64,000 bases of DNA from an uncultured Collinsella sp. (GCA_900545605.1 UQZL01000002.1:1-64000), one strand, 5' to 3'. Positions 1 through 8,967 are shown, numbered from the stretch's first letter. Notes: generated by a model not told the origin, from the letters alone. Numbers and translations are program-made.

Positions 1-804
1 GGCAGCGAGCGCCAGGCCGCGAGCACCATCCGAGATAAACGTCGGCATCGAAGCCTTCTCGCGCAGGGCATCGAGCGCCGCGTCGCCCAGCTCGGCCAGC
101 CAAGCGTTAACGGCGCGACCGCGGATATGCGTCTGCGCCACCGAGTCGATCGCCGAATCGGGAATACGTTCGAGCATAGAGTCGGAGGCGTCGGCAAGCG
201 ACTCATTGATGCGGTCGGCAAGGTCGGCACGCACACGCTCAAGCTGATCGGACAGGCGGCGCCAACTGGCCAACGAGCACACCGCATCGACCATCATCGC
301 GACCGCGACGATAAAGGCGGACAGCCGCACAATCAGCACCGGCAGATGGCCAAGCAGCCCCAGCAATGCCGGCTCCACTAAACGACAAATGCACAACGCA
401 CCCAAGCCAAACGCACATGCCCAGTACAGACAGATGCGTCCGTGCAGGTTAAACGGCAGGTGCGAATAGTCCCAAAAGCGAGCGCCCGTTGTTTTTTCCA
501 ACAGCACGCCTACGCTGTACTCAATCACGCTGCATACGAGCGCTGCAGCGACAAACTGGCTCGAGGCATCCGGGATCCCGCGCAACAGCAGCCAGCAGGC
601 AATGCCGCCCGCGCCATAGATGGGGCAGCACGGCCCCAGCAAAAAGCCACTGTTGGCAAATCGTCCGTGATTGAGCATGGCGCATACTGTCGACTCCCAT
701 GCCCAACCGCAAAATCCGTAAAAGGCAAACGAGAGGACCAGCGCCGAGAGCGGACAAGCGGCAAGCGTCGCGCCGTCAAATGCCATGTCGATCGCGGTTC
801 CCAC
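1..804 (-). CDS. putative ABC transporter permease (CmpB-type membrane protein), C-terminus outside window
   Basis: The frame is open from a GTG at 804 to the left edge (268 codons seen). The first half has about four hydrophobic segments: residues about 18-35, then a conserved-looking block FANSGFLLGPCCPIYG, then ALVCSVIEYSVGVLLE, a WDYSHLPFNLHGRICL block, and two further membrane segments. This order (GP..PIYG, then W.Y....N..G) is what I know from the ABC_trans_CmpB family (PF06541) of multi-pass proteins of unknown substrate. The second half is a soluble, probably helical tail rich in charged residues. It starts directly after the HD gene stop codon in the same frame, with AAGAGGAG as ribosome site inside the upstream gene, so the two are translationally coupled. 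An ATG at 786 is an alternative start. The transport role is inferred from family naming only. Confidence 0.72.
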   Translation of the reverse strand, partial: MGTAIDMAFDGATLAACPLSALVLSFAFYGFCGWAWESTVCAMLNHGRFANSGFLLGPCCPIYGAGGIACWLLLRGIPDASSQFVAAALVCSVIEYSVGVLLEKTTGARFWDYSHLPFNLHGRICLYWACAFGLGALCICRLVEPALLGLLGHLPVLIVRLSAFIVAVAMMVDAVCSLASWRRLSDQLERVRADLADRINESLADASDSMLERIPDSAIDSVAQTHIRGRAVNAWLAELGDAALDALREKASMPTFISDGARGLALAA

Positions 805-807
805 CGT

Positions 808-1365
808 CTACCCACTCCTCTTTTCGTTCGATTCTTTGCTCGAGCCGTCACTCGAGCCCTCGTTCAAATCGTTCGCGCCGCCTTTGCGCGGCAGACGGAC
901 GGCAATCGTCTCGCGCAGCGCGCACCATTTATCCGCCAGGCATACAATCCATGCCTCACGACACGTCGGCGGCACCGGTACCAGCGGAAACATATGCCGT
1001 ACGATAATATTCCGCTCGCGCGGCGTCAGCTCAAAATCTTCCTCCGCACGCGCCAAGGCAAAAAACGGGTGGCGAAAGCCATGCAGCCGATGGCTTGGGT
1101 CGGGATCGTGCCAGTCATAGAGAAAGTAATCGTGCAGCAGGGCCCCGCGCAGCAACGAGGCACGGTCGACAGAGACACCGACGCGGCCCAGGCGCTCGGC
1201 AAAGGACAGGCTCGCCCGCGCTACCGAGGTCACATGTGTATAGACCGTCACATCGCCATGCTGGATAAACTCGCGCGTCAGGTCCAGACGGCCCGCCTGT
1301 GCCAGTTGACGGGCAGCATGGTCTACTTCGCACGCGATTTTCTCGGCACGAACGACATCGGACAT
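808..1365 (-). CDS. HD-domain phosphohydrolase-like protein
   Basis: The protein is 185 aa. The motif RGALLHDYFLYDW carries the His-Asp pair of HD metal-dependent phosphohydrolases, with a preceding conserved His (TVYTHVTSVAR) and a later RHMFPLVP...DKWCAL stretch that fits the last metal-binding region. I start it at the ATG at 1365, which follows GGAAGGAGGCAGC, rather than an upstream ATG without a ribosome site. The tail is Ser/Glu/Asn rich and probably disordered. It is coupled to the CmpB-type membrane protein downstream, so both probably act together, but the substrate cannot be read from the sequence. It is transcribed divergently from the Dxs-like gene, leaving about 230 bp for two promoters. 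Confidence 0.75.
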   Translation of the reverse strand: MSDVVRAEKIACEVDHAARQLAQAGRLDLTREFIQHGDVTVYTHVTSVARASLSFAERLGRVGVSVDRASLLRGALLHDYFLYDWHDPDPSHRLHGFRHPFFALARAEEDFELTPRERNIIVRHMFPLVPVPPTCREAWIVCLADKWCALRETIAVRLPRKGGANDLNEGSSDGSSKESNEKRSG

Positions 1366-1593
1366 GCTGCCTCCTTCCAGCGACTCACGGCGACAAGCCA
1401 CGGCCTGTGCACAATCGATAAAAACATCATGGAACACATCAGTATGGCATCGGACAAAACGTTTTGCCCCACCAGTTGGCGAATTACCGCGCCGCCGTCA
1501 CATATCAAACGCCAAAATGTGCGAGACTGTCTTGTGCAATTGTGCCGGCCAAGGGAGTGCCGGCGCACGATTCGCATGGAGTAACCCACAACG

Positions 1594-3375
1594 ATGCTGC
1601 TTACGCAAACGACAACGCCCGAGGACGTCAAGGCTCTCGACCGCGCCGAGCTTCCGCTGCTCTGCGGCGAGATCCGTCAGGCAATCCTCGAAAGCTCCGC
1701 CGCCGTCGGCGGGCACGTTGCCCCCAACTTGGGCGTCGTTGAGCTTACGGTTGCGCTTCATCGCGTGTTTAACTCCCCCATCGACAAAATTGTCTTTGAC
1801 GTTTCGCACCAGACCTACGCCCACAAGGCGCTGACCGGGCGCGCGTACACTTATATCGATCCGGAGCGTTATGGTGAAGCTTCTGGCTTTGCCAATCCCG
1901 ACGAGTCCGAGCACGACCTGTTCGCCATGGGCCATACCTCCACGTCGGTGAGCCTAGGCTGCGGCCTTGCCCACGCGCGCGACCTGGCGGGTGGCGCGTA
2001 CAACGTCATCACCATTATTGGCGACGGCTCGCTTTCTGGCGGTCTGGCGTTTGAGGGCTTCAACAATGCCGCCGAGCTCGACAGCAACCTGATCATCATC
2101 GTCAACGATAACGACCAGTCCATCGCCGAAAACCACGGTGGCCTGTATCGCAATTTGGCCGAGCTGCGCGCCAGCAACGGTACCTGTGAGCGCAACGTTT
2201 TCCGCGCGATGGGGCTCGACTACCGCTATCTGGACGCCGGTAACGATGTGTTGGCCCTAGTCGATGCGCTGCAGGAACTGCGCAATATCGATCATCCCAT
2301 CGTGTTGCACGTCTCGACCGCCAAGGGCAAGGGCTTTGAGCCGGCCCAGAACGACCCCGAGCGCTGGCACCACGTGGGTCCGTTTGACATGGCAACTGGC
2401 CGCAAGCTCTGCCCGGGCCATCCGAGCGAGCCCGCACCGCGCACCTATGCCGATATCACGGGCGAGGCGCTCAGCGCCGCCATCGAGCGCGATCCGCAGG
2501 TCGTGGGCATCACGGCCGCCACGCCCTACATCATGGGTTTTACGCCCGAGCTTCGCGCTGCCGCCGGCAAGCAGTTTGTCGACGTGGGCATTGCCGAGGA
2601 GCACGCTGCGACCTTTGCCACCGCGCTTGCACGCTCGGGCGCCAAGCCAGTCTTTGGTGTGTACGGCACGTTTTTGCAGCGCGCCTACGACGAACTGTGG
2701 CACGACCTGTGCCTCAACGACGCCCCGGCAACCATTTTGGTGTTTGGCGCCTCGATCTTTGGCACCACATCCGAGACGCACCTCTCGTTCTTCGATATTT
2801 CCATGCTGGGCGCTCTTCCCAACATGCGCTACCTAGCGCCGGTCTGCATGGAGGAATATCTGTCCATGCTGAGCTGGTCGCTCGACCACCGCGAGCATCC
2901 CGTAGCGATCCGTGTACCGGGCATTGGCCTGGTAAGCCGCCCCGATCTGGCGCCTGCCGAGGACACCGACTACAGCGCCGTTCGCTACAACGTGGTGCGC
3001 CAGGGTCGCGACGTAGCAGTGCTCGCACTTGGCGACTTCTTTGAGCTGGGCGAGCGCGTGGCAAATCGCTTGGCTGCCGAGTACGGTATCGAGGCAACAC
3101 TCGTCAACCCGCGCTTTGCAACCGAGCTTGACCGCGAGTTCCTCGACAGCCTTGCCGCCGAGCATCGCGTTGTCGTCACCCTCGAGGACGGCATCTTGGA
3201 CGGCGGCTGGGGCGAGCGCGTGGCATGCTATCTGGCATGCACGCCGTTGCGCACGCGCACCTTCGGCATCGCCAAGGGCTTCCCCGACCGCTACGACCCC
3301 AACGAACTGCTCGCTCAAAACGGCATGACGGTCGAGAATATGGCCGCCGAAGCCGCAAGACTACTCAACGAGTAA
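1594..3375 (+). CDS. dxs: 1-deoxy-D-xylulose-5-phosphate synthase-like thiamine-diphosphate enzyme
   Basis: The protein is 593 aa, shorter than the usual 620-640 aa. Dxs condenses pyruvate and glyceraldehyde 3-phosphate to make DXP, the entry step of the MEP isoprenoid pathway. The N-terminal ThDP-binding half is clear: GGHVAPNLGVVELT, FDVSHQTYAHKALTGR, the Mg/ThDP motif GDGSLSGG...NDN, and WHHVGPFD. The pyrimidine half has VGIAEEHAATFA with the catalytic Glu. Against textbook Dxs (WDVGHQ, GDGALTGGMA, AEQH) there are substitutions at every motif, so this belongs to the divergent shorter type and may be a paralogue. A weak GGAG lies 13 bases before the ATG. It appears monocistronic and ends in a strong terminator. 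A transketolase-family enzyme of other specificity is the alternative. Confidence 0.8.
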   Translation: MLLTQTTTPEDVKALDRAELPLLCGEIRQAILESSAAVGGHVAPNLGVVELTVALHRVFNSPIDKIVFDVSHQTYAHKALTGRAYTYIDPERYGEASGFANPDESEHDLFAMGHTSTSVSLGCGLAHARDLAGGAYNVITIIGDGSLSGGLAFEGFNNAAELDSNLIIIVNDNDQSIAENHGGLYRNLAELRASNGTCERNVFRAMGLDYRYLDAGNDVLALVDALQELRNIDHPIVLHVSTAKGKGFEPAQNDPERWHHVGPFDMATGRKLCPGHPSEPAPRTYADITGEALSAAIERDPQVVGITAATPYIMGFTPELRAAAGKQFVDVGIAEEHAATFATALARSGAKPVFGVYGTFLQRAYDELWHDLCLNDAPATILVFGASIFGTTSETHLSFFDISMLGALPNMRYLAPVCMEEYLSMLSWSLDHREHPVAIRVPGIGLVSRPDLAPAEDTDYSAVRYNVVRQGRDVAVLALGDFFELGERVANRLAAEYGIEATLVNPRFATELDREFLDSLAAEHRVVVTLEDGILDGGWGERVACYLACTPLRTRTFGIAKGFPDRYDPNELLAQNGMTVENMAAEAARLLNE

Positions 3376-3378
3376 GAA

Positions 3379-3420
3379 AACCTCCGCAAGGAAAGCACCC
3401 CCTGCGGAGGTTTTTGTTTT
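3379..3420 (+). terminator. intrinsic terminator of the Dxs-like gene
   Basis: Ten-base stem AACCTCCGCA / TGCGGAGGTT followed by TTTTTGTTTT, four bases after the stop codon. Confidence 0.9.
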
Positions 3421-3433
3421 CACAGCTCAATTA

Positions 3434-3568
3434 TCTCAATCTGTAACAGATAGAGACCTTTTGGCCTTCCAGATGTTACAGATTGAGACATTCAAATTCC
3501 CCTGAAGAGAAAATCTCGATCTGTAACAGTTACTCGGCAAAAACGGCTGCAGATGTTACAGATTGAGA
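3434..3568. repeat. two tandem long-spaced palindromes (80-bp period)
   Basis: TCTCAATCTGTAACA (3434-3448) faces its reverse complement at 3474-3488. The unit is repeated exactly 80 bp on as TCTCGATCTGTAACA (3514-3528) facing 3554-3568. Arms are 15 bp with 25-bp loops. No coding frame fits. The elements lie between the dxs terminator and the importer promoter and could be operators or a REP-like repeat. Confidence 0.8.
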
Positions 3569-3610
3569 CAAAGCAGCAAGGCAGGCCGCCACATCTGCAA
3601 GAACCACCAC

Positions 3611-3637
3611 AAAGGTGCCTGTCCCTTTTTGGTAGGT
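3611..3637 (+). repeat. family C dispersed repeat, partial copy
   Basis: GCCTGTCCCTTTTTGGTAGG matches the core shared with copies near 17.4, 26.75, 57.5 and 63.7 kb. Here only the CTGTCCCTTTTT part and the following GGTAGGT are kept. Confidence 0.6.
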
Positions 3638-3679
3638 AGAATTACCCATAAGGCAAGTATGTTTCTGAGTTATTTCGTG

Positions 3680-3709
3680 TTGACCCATTTGAGCGCGATA
3701 GGGTATAAC
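3680..3709 (+). promoter_or_regulatory. promoter of the amino-acid ABC importer operon
   Basis: TTGACC (3680-3685), 18-bp spacer, TATAAC (3704-3709). It lies 44 bases before the start codon of the binding protein. Confidence 0.65.
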
Positions 3710-3752
3710 TCTACTCAACCGCTAGGGATTTTATTGAGAAAGGTGTTCTACC

Positions 3753-4748
3753 ATGAGCAAGAACCTCTCCCAGCAGGTCGTTCTCGACCGCCGCGGCTTC
3801 GTTGCCGCCACCTTCGCAACCGTCGCCGGCCTTGGTCTTGCCGGCTGCTCCGACACCAGCGCCGAGGCCGACAAGGGTTCCGCCGCCGGCTCCTCCAAGA
3901 GCTCCAAGGATACCGAAGTTTCCGCCACGCTCGACGCTAAGGCATTCGACAAGCTCGTCGACAACGGCCCCAAGGCCGATGACGACGCCATCGCCGCCAG
4001 CACCTGGGCCACGGCCGTTAAGGACGCCGGCGTCTTTAAGATCGGTGGCGTTCAGACCTCCACGCTCTTCTCCCTCCTCAACGAGAAAGACGGTCAGACC
4101 CGCGGCTTCGACGCCGGTATCGCACAGCTCCTGTCCAACTACATTCTGGGCGAGAACAAGGTCGAGATCACCCAGGTGACCTCGGACACGCGCGAGTCTG
4201 TCCTGCAGAACGGCCAGGTCGACGCTGTCTTTGCCACCTACACCATTACCGACGAGCGCAAGAAGCTCGTCTCCTTCGCCGGCCCCTACTACTACACCCA
4301 GCAGGCCATCCTGGTGCTCGCCGATAACGACGACATCAAGAGCGTCGACGACCTGGCCGACAAGAACGTCGCCGTCCAGTCCGGCTCCAACGGCCCTGCC
4401 ATCCTGGAGGAGTTCGCCCCCAAGGCCAGCCAGCAGGAGTTCAAGACCGACGAGGAGGCCCGCCAGGCACTCCAGCAGGGTCGTGTTGACGCCTACGTCA
4501 TCGACAACAACATGCAGCAGAGCGCCCTGGTCCGCGAGCCCGGCAAGTACAAGATTGCCGGCAAGCCCTTCGGCAGCAAGGAGCCCTATGGCATCGGTCT
4601 GCCGCTCGATTCCGACGGCGTCGCCTTCGTTAACGACTTCCTTAAGAAGATCGAGGACGACGGCACCTGGACCGAGCTGTGGCAGATCTGCATCGGCGAC
4701 CGCACGGGCGACACCAATGTTCCCGAGCTGCCCGAGATCGGCGCCTAG
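3753..4748 (+). CDS. polar amino-acid ABC transporter substrate-binding lipoprotein
   Basis: The protein is 331 aa. The N-terminus has a twin-arginine-like DRRGFVAA followed by a hydrophobic stretch and the lipobox LAGC, so it is probably exported folded by Tat and lipid-anchored. A Ser/Lys-rich linker follows. The mature part (from about residue 90) is a family-3 solute-binding protein: FKIGGVQTSTLFS, GFDAGIAQLLSNYILG, TSDTRESVLQNGQVDAVFATYTIT and SGSNGPAILEE resemble glutamate/glutamine-type binding proteins. It is the first gene of an importer operon with two permeases and an ATPase. A stem-loop after the stop codon probably makes it more abundant than the membrane parts. Exact substrate (Glu, Gln, Asp or other) is not determined. 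Confidence 0.9.
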   Translation: MSKNLSQQVVLDRRGFVAATFATVAGLGLAGCSDTSAEADKGSAAGSSKSSKDTEVSATLDAKAFDKLVDNGPKADDDAIAASTWATAVKDAGVFKIGGVQTSTLFSLLNEKDGQTRGFDAGIAQLLSNYILGENKVEITQVTSDTRESVLQNGQVDAVFATYTITDERKKLVSFAGPYYYTQQAILVLADNDDIKSVDDLADKNVAVQSGSNGPAILEEFAPKASQQEFKTDEEARQALQQGRVDAYVIDNNMQQSALVREPGKYKIAGKPFGSKEPYGIGLPLDSDGVAFVNDFLKKIEDDGTWTELWQICIGDRTGDTNVPELPEIGA

Positions 4749-4836
4749 GCAGCGAGCCTGGTAACGGCCGCAACGAAACCATATGGAAACGCACGATGCG
4801 CTTTATTGCGGTAAACTGTTTCCTCACAGAGTTGTC

Positions 4837-4866
4837 GGGGCTTCCGTACACACGGGAGCCCCTTTC
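4837..4866 (+). terminator. intercistronic stem-loop, partial terminator
   Basis: GGGGCTTCCG / CGGGAGCCCC with a six-base loop, then CTTTCCTT. It sits between the binding-protein and permease genes, where such hairpins commonly reduce downstream transcription and stabilise the upstream mRNA. Confidence 0.6.
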
Positions 4867-4886
4867 CTTATCGGCGGGAGGTCCGC

Positions 4887-5546
4887 ATGAGTCTCTTCGA
4901 GCTCTGGTCGCTCTATGGCCAGAACTATATCGACGCGCTGCTAGCAACCTGGGGCATGACGCTTGAGTCGTTTGCCATCGCCATGGTGCTGGCCGTCGCC
5001 GTCACCGTGATGCGCGTGTCGCCGCTCAAGCCGCTGCGCGTCTTTGGCGACCTATATGTCCAGGTCTTCCGTAACATCCCCGGCATCGCGCTGCTCATCA
5101 TCGTCGTCTATGCGCTGCCGCCGCTCAAGGTCGTCCTGCCCTACCGCACCTGCGTTATCGTCGCCACGGTCCTTTTGGGCTCGGCCTTTGGCTCCGAGAA
5201 CTTTATGAGCGGCATCAACACCGTCGGCGTCGGCCAGGTGGAAGCCGCCCGCTCGCTGGGCATGAGCTTTAGCCGTATCCTCGCCAAGATCGTGATTCCG
5301 CAGGCACTGCGCTCGAGCGTGCTGCCCATGACCAACCTCTTTATCGCCGTCATGCTCACCACCGCGCTCGGCAGCCAGGTGCCGCTTAAGCCGCAGGAGC
5401 TCACCGGCGTGGTGAGCTACATCAACACGCGCTCGCTCGGCGGCGTCGCCGCGTTCTTTATCTCGGCGCTCGGCTACCTGGGCACGGCCTTTGTGGTGAG
5501 CCACATTGGCAACTACATCGATAGGAAGGTGAGGATCCTCCGATGA
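4887..5546 (+). CDS. amino-acid ABC transporter permease (first subunit)
   Basis: The protein is 219 aa with five predicted membrane helices. The permease coupling loop is visible as VEAARSLGMSFSRILAKIVIPQALR, which fits the EAA motif that docks on the ATPase. The N-terminal MSLFELWSLYGQNYIDALLATWGMTLE is typical of HisM/GluC-like subunits of polar amino-acid importers. A GGCGGGAGG ribosome site lies seven bases before the ATG. The stop codon overlaps the next permease start (ATGA, 5543-5546), so the two membrane subunits are translationally coupled and probably heterodimerise. Confidence 0.92.
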   Translation: MSLFELWSLYGQNYIDALLATWGMTLESFAIAMVLAVAVTVMRVSPLKPLRVFGDLYVQVFRNIPGIALLIIVVYALPPLKVVLPYRTCVIVATVLLGSAFGSENFMSGINTVGVGQVEAARSLGMSFSRILAKIVIPQALRSSVLPMTNLFIAVMLTTALGSQVPLKPQELTGVVSYINTRSLGGVAAFFISALGYLGTAFVVSHIGNYIDRKVRILR

Positions 5547-6376
5547 GCAAGCACTCCTCCCCTGCGCTTACCATGCGCGATGCGCTCTACGAGGCTCCCG
5601 GCCCCAAGATGCGCGCCAAGATTCGCATCGGCACCGCCATCTCGCTTGTTGCCGTGGCCGCACTCGCCGTCCTGGTACTGCAGCGCTTTTATGTGACCGG
5701 TCAGCTTTCGGTCCACTATTGGTATTTCTTTACGCACCTCACCACCTGGAAGTTCCTGCTTGCCGGCTTTGAGGGCACCGTTAAAGTCGCACTCACCGCT
5801 GGCGCCATCGCGCTGGTACTGGGCTTAGCCCTTATGCTCGGCCGCACCAGCGACATTAAGCCGCTGCAGTTGGTCTGCCGCGTGCTCACCGATTTCTTCC
5901 GCGGCGTACCGAGCCTGCTGTTCATCTATTTCTTCTTTTTGGTGCTGCCCCAGTACAAAATCGCGCTGCCGTCGTTTTGGATGCTCACGCTCCCCGTCGC
6001 GCTCGCCGCAGCCGGCGTACTTGCCGAGATTTTCCGCGCCGGCGTCAATGCCGTGCCGCGCGGTCAGGTCGAGGCAGCCCAGGCGCTCGGTCTCTCCAAG
6101 GCCAAAATCACCTTTAAAATCGTGTTGCCGCAGGCTATTCGGTTTATCATTCCGTCCTTGATTTCGCAGCTTGTGGTCGTGGTCAAAGACACCACCGTCG
6201 CCTACGTGGTGAGCTACCCCGACCTCATGCAAAATGCCCGCGTGCTCATTACCAACTACGACGCCCTCGTATCGGTCTACCTGGTGATCGCGGTCATCTA
6301 CATCCTCATCAACGTCGCGATTAACAAGGCCGCTGTCTACGTTTCGCACAAGACCGGCGCGACCATCATCCGCTAA
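5543..6376 (+). CDS. amino-acid ABC transporter permease (second subunit)
   Basis: The protein is 277 aa. A cytoplasmic N-terminus of about 35 residues precedes the first helix (IGTAISLVAVAALAVLVL), and the rest has five further helices. The EAA loop reads VEAAQALGLSKAKITFKIVLPQAIR. The longer N-terminus compared with the first permease matches the GluD-type partner in glutamate importers. Its start overlaps the previous gene by four bases. The ATPase gene follows after a 36-bp gap. Confidence 0.92.
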   Translation: MSKHSSPALTMRDALYEAPGPKMRAKIRIGTAISLVAVAALAVLVLQRFYVTGQLSVHYWYFFTHLTTWKFLLAGFEGTVKVALTAGAIALVLGLALMLGRTSDIKPLQLVCRVLTDFFRGVPSLLFIYFFFLVLPQYKIALPSFWMLTLPVALAAAGVLAEIFRAGVNAVPRGQVEAAQALGLSKAKITFKIVLPQAIRFIIPSLISQLVVVVKDTTVAYVVSYPDLMQNARVLITNYDALVSVYLVIAVIYILINVAINKAAVYVSHKTGATIIR

Positions 6377-6412
6377 CGCTTTACCATTTCGAGTCATAAG
6401 GAGCCGAGCACC

Positions 6413-7177
6413 ATGGCACAGAGCACCTCTTCCACCGGCAATCAGCCGCTGATCGAGCTCAGGCACGTCGATAAGCACTATGGCGATCTACACGTCCTCA
6501 ACGACATCAATCTCTCGGTCGACCGCGGCGAGGTCGTCGTTGTGATCGGTCCCTCGGGCTCGGGCAAGTCGACCATGTGCCGCACCATCAACCGCCTGGA
6601 AACCATCGACTCGGGCGAAATCCTCATCGAGGGTGAGCCCCTGCCGCAGGAAGGCAAGGATCTTGCCCGCATGCGTGCCGAGCTGGGCATGGTATTTCAG
6701 CAGTTCAACCTGTTTGCACATATGACCGTACTGCAGAACGTCATGCTGGGACCGGTCGATGTGCTGGGCGTCTCCAAGGAGGAAGCTCGTGAGCGCGCCA
6801 TGGACCTGCTGGGCCGCGTGGGCGTTGCCGAGCAGGCCGATAAGGTGCCCGCACAGCTCTCGGGCGGCCAGCAGCAGCGTGTAGCCATCGCACGTTCGCT
6901 TGCCATGCAACCCAAGGCCATGCTTTTTGACGAGCCCACGAGCGCCCTTGACCCCGAAATGATCAACGAGGTGCTCGAGGTCATGGTCCGTCTGGCCCAG
7001 CAGGGCATGACGATGATCGTCATCACGCACGAGATGAACTTCGCCCGCCGCGTGGCCGACCGCGTCGTGTTTATGGCCGACGGCCAGATCGTGGAAACCG
7101 GCACACCCGACGAGTTCTTCGACCACCCCCAGACCAAGCGCGCCCAGGACTTCCTCAACTCCATTAAGGGCCACTAA
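6413..7177 (+). CDS. amino-acid ABC transporter ATP-binding protein
   Basis: The protein is 254 aa. Walker A is GPSGSGKST, the signature is LSGGQQQR, Walker B is MLFDEPTSALD and the switch His is in VITHEMNFA. The Q loop lies at MVFQQFNLFAHMT. This is a GlnQ-like importer ATPase, completing the four-component transporter that begins at 3753. An AAGGAGCC ribosome site precedes the ATG. The N-terminal QSTSSTGNQP extension is unusual but short. All catalytic residues are intact. Confidence 0.94.
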   Translation: MAQSTSSTGNQPLIELRHVDKHYGDLHVLNDINLSVDRGEVVVVIGPSGSGKSTMCRTINRLETIDSGEILIEGEPLPQEGKDLARMRAELGMVFQQFNLFAHMTVLQNVMLGPVDVLGVSKEEARERAMDLLGRVGVAEQADKVPAQLSGGQQQRVAIARSLAMQPKAMLFDEPTSALDPEMINEVLEVMVRLAQQGMTMIVITHEMNFARRVADRVVFMADGQIVETGTPDEFFDHPQTKRAQDFLNSIKGH

Positions 7178-7229
7178 CCCAATTGCCATCTTCGTTCGCC
7201 CTGACCATCCAAACTCGAAGGCTACACCT

Positions 7230-8039
7230 ATGATCGGAACTCGCACTTCATCGTCCTACACCCCGCATGTCGACGTCGCCCCCGCCGACCGTCCGCTCAT
7301 CCTGGTGGCGCCGCGCTGGGAAGAGGCGAAGCCGTTTTTGAGCGAGACGCTCTCCCCCAACGAGGAGATCGCGAGCGTCTTTGTCGATGCCATCCTTGCC
7401 GCCGGCGGCCTGCCGCTGCAGATGTCCATTACCGAAGATATTGAGGTTATCCGTCATTACGTCGATATCGCCGACGGCATCGCCATTCCCGGCGGCCCCG
7501 ATGTCAATCCCAAACGTTGGGGCGATGATCGACCCTACGACCCCACCCTCTGCTGCGAGATCCGCGATAGCTTTGAGTTTAAGCTGGTCGGCGAGGTGCT
7601 CCGCGCCAAAAAGCCGCTCTTTACCACCTGCCGCGGCACGCAGCTGCTCAACGTCGCCACCGGCGGCACCCTGTGCATGGACGTGCCGAGCCTGGGCGCT
7701 CGCGAGGGCCGCACGCAGTGGCGCCATACCCACGTGCTCAACGACCCCGTGCATCCCGTCGAAGTCGTGCCGGGCTCGCTGCTGGAGCGCGCGGTTGGCG
7801 GGCACAGGCTGATCCAGACCAACTCCGCGCACCACTGCTGCGTGGAGCGTCTGGGTAAAAGCACGCGCTTGGTCGCCAAGGCAACCGACGGCGTTCCTGA
7901 GTGCATCGAGGTCGAAGGCCAGCCATTCTGTCTAGGCGTGCAATGGCACCCTGAGTACACGTGGAAGACGCTCGAGACCGACTTTAACCTGTGGAAGTCG
8001 TTTGTCGAGGCAGCGGCCAAGGTTAAGAAGGCTCGCTAG
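7230..8039 (+). CDS. gamma-glutamyl-gamma-aminobutyrate hydrolase family protein (peptidase C26)
   Basis: The protein is 269 aa, a class-I glutamine-amidotransferase fold. The nucleophile elbow is FTTCRGTQLLNV (Cys), and the His/Glu of the triad are in LGVQWHPEYTW. PGGPDVNPKRWGDD is the usual PuuD-like substrate-side block. PuuD-like enzymes release glutamate from gamma-glutamyl amides. Its position 52 bp after a glutamate-type importer suggests the operon imports a gamma-glutamyl compound or related amino acid and cleaves it; that link is inference. It ends in a strong terminator. Confidence 0.85.
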   Translation: MIGTRTSSSYTPHVDVAPADRPLILVAPRWEEAKPFLSETLSPNEEIASVFVDAILAAGGLPLQMSITEDIEVIRHYVDIADGIAIPGGPDVNPKRWGDDRPYDPTLCCEIRDSFEFKLVGEVLRAKKPLFTTCRGTQLLNVATGGTLCMDVPSLGAREGRTQWRHTHVLNDPVHPVEVVPGSLLERAVGGHRLIQTNSAHHCCVERLGKSTRLVAKATDGVPECIEVEGQPFCLGVQWHPEYTWKTLETDFNLWKSFVEAAAKVKKAR

Positions 8040-8073
8040 CTCGCGAATCACACAGGCTTAAACCTTCCATGCC

Positions 8074-8116
8074 AGGGGGGGCGGACACCAGCCACGGTGC
8101 CCGCCCCCCGTATTTG
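8074..8116 (+). terminator. intrinsic terminator of the importer operon
   Basis: GGGGGGCGGACACC pairs with GGTGCCCGCCCCCC around a six-base loop and is followed by GTATTT. Its U-run is weak, but the stem is very GC-rich. Confidence 0.7.
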
Positions 8117-8148
8117 GTATGCTCGGTATGTTTATCCCTCACAAACTA

Positions 8149-8967
8149 TCAAAGAAATCTCGACTGCAATCGGTCTACGGTAAAGCAAATGGCAAAAACG
8201 CTTGCTACGTTGATTAGGCAGTCAATTAGAATCGAGGCGCATTGACCATTCCCCAACGGGGTCACGCCACAAATCCACATGAGCATCGAGGCTGGAAGCG
8301 GAAGCATGGAATTGGCCCCGATCTGTATGTAGATCGCTACAACGTTGACAAGCAACAGCATGCCAATCGGACCGAAGCCGGACCCAAAATAGGAAACAGC
8401 GATCACGCAAGAGACCACGTATGCAAGGCAGGCAGCGGCAGCAAGAACAAGTCGATAGCAAAATACATGCAGGTTGAAATACTGCTGAGCATCCAGAACG
8501 ATTGCGCAGTTAAGACAGTACAAAACGACACTCGACAGGATAAACGCGACCAAAAGGGCGAGGGATGACAGTATCGCCCGCGCAACAGTAGCGCACACCC
8601 GCTTCCCTCCCCGAGCCGCCGACAACCCCCACGGTTCCTCAATAAAGCCCGAACTGACAAAGCGCGGCACAATGCAAGCCGCGATGAACGGAAAGAACAA
8701 TGCATGAGCCAACGGGGCTACGTTGAACAGCAGACCGCGAAAGACCTCTGCATTACCAAATAGAAGGACATCCTCTGCCGATAGCCGAAGCGTCGGGTCT
8801 GGGAAAAAGCCCAAGAAACTGTTCTCACGGAGGCTACAGAACCACATCGGGAAAGAATTAAGCTGCAATGCCACCATGCACGCATAAATTACCAAGATTA
8901 AGGCGTACACCCATTTGCTCACATGCTTCAATTCTGACTGGAGAAGTCTTTTAATCTGACGAGCCAT
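8149..8967 (-). CDS. ABC-2-type membrane permease, bacteriocin/immunity-like cluster
   Basis: The protein is 272 aa, very hydrophobic, with about six membrane helices: VYALILVIYACMVAL near the N-terminus, a long loop with RENSFLGFFPDPT, then helices including AILSSLALLVAFILSSVVLY and a C-terminal pair. No ATPase motifs. The start at 8967 (MARQ) is chosen because GGGGGTG precedes it and it overlaps the previous permease by only 17 bases. Together with the upstream permease and ATPase it forms an ABC-2 exporter, as in LanEFG/BcrAB-type self-protection systems. The region has lower G+C than its neighbours, suggesting transfer. Confidence 0.72.
   Translation of the reverse strand: MARQIKRLLQSELKHVSKWVYALILVIYACMVALQLNSFPMWFCSLRENSFLGFFPDPTLRLSAEDVLLFGNAEVFRGLLFNVAPLAHALFFPFIAACIVPRFVSSGFIEEPWGLSAARGGKRVCATVARAILSSLALLVAFILSSVVLYCLNCAIVLDAQQYFNLHVFCYRLVLAAAACLAYVVSCVIAVSYFGSGFGPIGMLLLVNVVAIYIQIGANSMLPLPASMLMWICGVTPLGNGQCASILIDCLINVASVFAICFTVDRLQSRFL

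Noticed and set aside
442..1584. 380-codon open frame on the plus strand
   Set aside because: It lies opposite the CmpB-type and HD genes, is rich in Arg/His/Gln with no domain, and has no ribosome site. It is a high-G+C antisense frame.
3434..3568. CRISPR array
   Set aside because: Only two repeat pairs, palindromic, with unequal spacing within the unit; no further repeats and no cas genes.
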